In this document: positions 62,493-64,000 of the stretch, one piece after another
Layout: each line of letters starts with the position of its first letter
How positions within the stretch are numbered: position 1 is the stretch's first letter
Source of the DNA: Streptomyces xylophagus
GTDB lineage: Bacteria; Actinomycetota; Actinomycetes; Streptomycetales; Streptomycetaceae
DNA length: 64,000 nucleotides
Reading direction: 5' to 3'
Assembly (NCBI RefSeq): GCF_000716435.1
Contig: NZ_JNWO01000008.1
Location: 124,001-188,000, forward strand
The notes under the pieces: generated by a model
Databases searched by the model: none
The model's input: only the letters and a program-made list of their open reading frames with translations
Told to the model about the DNA's origin: nothing
Made by a program: the position numbers and the translations under genes

Positions 62493-64000
62493 ATGCCCAT
62501 CAAGGTGAGCGTGGTGATCCCGGTCTACAACCCGGGCAAGTACATCGAGGACTGCATCGCCTCTCTTCTGCGTCAGAGCCTGCCGGACGACGAGTACGAA
62601 GCGATCTTCGTGAACGACGGTTCCACCGACGGGACTCCCGCGCGCCTGGACCGGCTCGCCGCCGAGCACGCGCACATGCACGTCATCCACCAGGAGGCGT
62701 CCGGCTGGTCCGGCAAGCCCCGCAACGCGGGCATCGCGGCCGCCAAGGGTGAGTTCATCCAGTTCGTGGACAACGACGACTGGCTGGGCGACGAAGCTCT
62801 CGAGCGCATGTACAACTACGGCGTGGAGAACAAGGCCGACGTCATCGTGGGCAAGATGGTCGGCAAGGGCCGCGGCGTTCCCCGGGAGCTGTTCCGCAAG
62901 AACCGCCCGCACGCCACTGTCGACAACGCCCCGCTGATCGACAGCCTCACCCCCCACAAGATGTTCCGCAAGGAGTTCCTCGACCGGCACAACCTCCGTT
63001 ACATGGAGGGGCGTCGACGTCTTGAGGACCACGTCTTCGTCACCGAGGCGTACCTGCGGGCCGAGAACGTCGCGGTGCTCAGCGACTACCTGTGCTACTA
63101 CCACATCAAGCGTGAGGACGCGGCCAACGCGGGCTTCCAGCGCTTCGACCCGGTCGGCTACTTCAAGAACCTGCGTGAGGCCCTGGACGTCGTCGAGGAA
63201 CTCACCGAGCCCGGCCCGCTGCGGGACAAGCTCTTCCGCCGCTGGCTGCGCAACGAGATGGTCGAGCGCATGCGCGGACAGCGCCTGCTGAAGCTGCCGG
63301 AGGACTACCGACAGGAGCTGTTCGACGAGATCCACAAGGTGGTCGTCGAGCGCTTCGGACCTGGTGTCGCGGCCGGCCTGCAGCCCACGCAGCAGATCGT
63401 CGCGGGACTGATCGCGGCCGACCGGCTGGCCGACGTCGAGGAGTTCGCCCGGTGGGAGTCGGGGATCAAGCCCTCCGGTGTTCTCGAGCGGCTCGGCTGG
63501 GAGGACGGCAGGCTGACGCTCGGCTTCACCGCCGAGTACAAGTCGGGCGGCGCGCCCGTCACCTTCCGTGCCGACGGCGCGAAGGACCTGCTCGTTCCGC
63601 CGTTGCCGCAGACCAGCCTGGACGCCATCGCCCTGCTCGGTGCGAACACCGCTGCTCCGCTGGCCAAGTCGAAGGTGGACCTCGTCCTGCGCGAGCGTTC
63701 GACGGCTGCGGAGTTCTTCCAGCCTGTCGATCTCACCCGCGAGAAGGTCGCCGTGGAGGGGCAGGAGGGATACTTCCGGCAGGTGCTGCGTGCCATCTCG
63801 CGGGTGGACCCGTTGTCGGCGGCGAACGGCGCAGAACTGGACGCCGGTATCTGGGACGTCGTCATCCGCATCAGCTCGTGCGGGTGGTCCAAGGAGACCC
63901 GCCTCGGCTCCGTCCGCAGTGAGGAAGCCGGGCGCGGGCGCGGCGGTGCCGTTGTCGGCTCCCCGGCCCACCTGGTCCTGCCGTACTGGACCGACCCGCA
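62493..64000 (+). CDS. Family 2 glycosyltransferase, cut by window end
   Basis: At least 502 residues are visible without a stop. The GT-A domain (about 3-225) has VVIPVYN near 7-13, FVNDGSTDGT near 39-48, a QFVDNDDW acidic site near 90-97, and a RRLEDH motif near 171. A C-terminal region of about 275 residues follows with strand-rich character. It resembles wall-polysaccharide or teichoic-acid-type glycosyltransferases (TagF/CDP-glycerol-linked or EpsJ-like). The end lies beyond 64000. It is divergent from rmlA, consistent with a surface-glycan locus. Confidence 0.85.
   Translation, partial: MPIKVSVVIPVYNPGKYIEDCIASLLRQSLPDDEYEAIFVNDGSTDGTPARLDRLAAEHAHMHVIHQEASGWSGKPRNAGIAAAKGEFIQFVDNDDWLGDEALERMYNYGVENKADVIVGKMVGKGRGVPRELFRKNRPHATVDNAPLIDSLTPHKMFRKEFLDRHNLRYMEGRRRLEDHVFVTEAYLRAENVAVLSDYLCYYHIKREDAANAGFQRFDPVGYFKNLREALDVVEELTEPGPLRDKLFRRWLRNEMVERMRGQRLLKLPEDYRQELFDEIHKVVVERFGPGVAAGLQPTQQIVAGLIAADRLADVEEFARWESGIKPSGVLERLGWEDGRLTLGFTAEYKSGGAPVTFRADGAKDLLVPPLPQTSLDAIALLGANTAAPLAKSKVDLVLRERSTAAEFFQPVDLTREKVAVEGQEGYFRQVLRAISRVDPLSAANGAELDAGIWDVVIRISSCGWSKETRLGSVRSEEAGRGRGGAVVGSPAHLVLPYWTDP

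Noticed and set aside
62295..63971. Long minus-strand frame opposite the glycosyltransferase
   Set aside because: Shadow of the plus-strand gene with repetitive V/E/L composition and no motif.

Overview
The window is very high in G+C, with streptomycete codon use and gene order. From memory, the run phoU / phoR-phoP / lipoprotein / carD / ispD-ispF / cysS / rlmB-like / msiK matches the Streptomyces core chromosome (the SCO4228-SCO4240 neighbourhood of S. coelicolor). I therefore read it as a Streptomyces chromosomal segment. All assignments come from reading motifs and translations; no database search was run.

Region 1 (1-13826) is conserved core. It holds phosphate control (phoU divergent from phoR-phoP), a lipoprotein, carD, the MEP-pathway pair ispD-ispF, cysS, a SpoU-type rRNA methyltransferase, a DoxX-type membrane protein, a sugar nucleotidyltransferase and the shared sugar-ABC ATPase msiK. 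Strong hairpin terminators separate the units, and two copies of a common Streptomyces intergenic repeat are present.

Region 2 (13859-42125) is a genomic island of about 28.3 kb in the 3' half of a tRNA-Thr(TGT) gene, bounded by a perfect 44-bp direct repeat. At its left end are an integrase relic and remnants of phage head genes. Four cargo blocks follow. (a) A five-gene block, DUF4365 / 392-aa unknown / SNF2 helicase with a NOV_C-like tail / DUF1156 adenine methylase / HEPN-DUF499 ATPase, resembles BREX type 3 or DISARM but has no PglZ. (b) A tightly overlapping four-gene operon encodes a SAM methyltransferase, a HEPN-STAND NTPase-FGE-like fusion, an 88-aa cold-shock-like protein and a C-terminally membrane-anchored protein. 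This is the best candidate for a poorly described conflict system. (c) A WXG-like protein, a DUF1023 alpha/beta hydrolase and two lipoproteins look like a type VII-secreted lipase toxin with surface immunity proteins. (d) A mycosin protease sits with two ESX-type proteins but no secretion core.

Region 3 (42126-64000) is accessory or species-variable chromosome. It contains a broken DUF1206 gene, a phospholipase D, a STAS/GNAT/two ANTAR-protein operon, an Asp23 protein and several small membrane proteins. A type III polyketide synthase / methyltransferase / flavoprotein operon lies divergent to a UbiA prenyltransferase (phenolic lipid or prenylated quinone type). A TetR-aldehyde dehydrogenase pair has two matched operator-like dyads. 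Next come a secreted ribosome-inactivating protein with all key active-site residues, a glycine-rich secreted protein, and finally rmlA-rmlB (dTDP-sugar) beside a glycosyltransferase cut by the window end.
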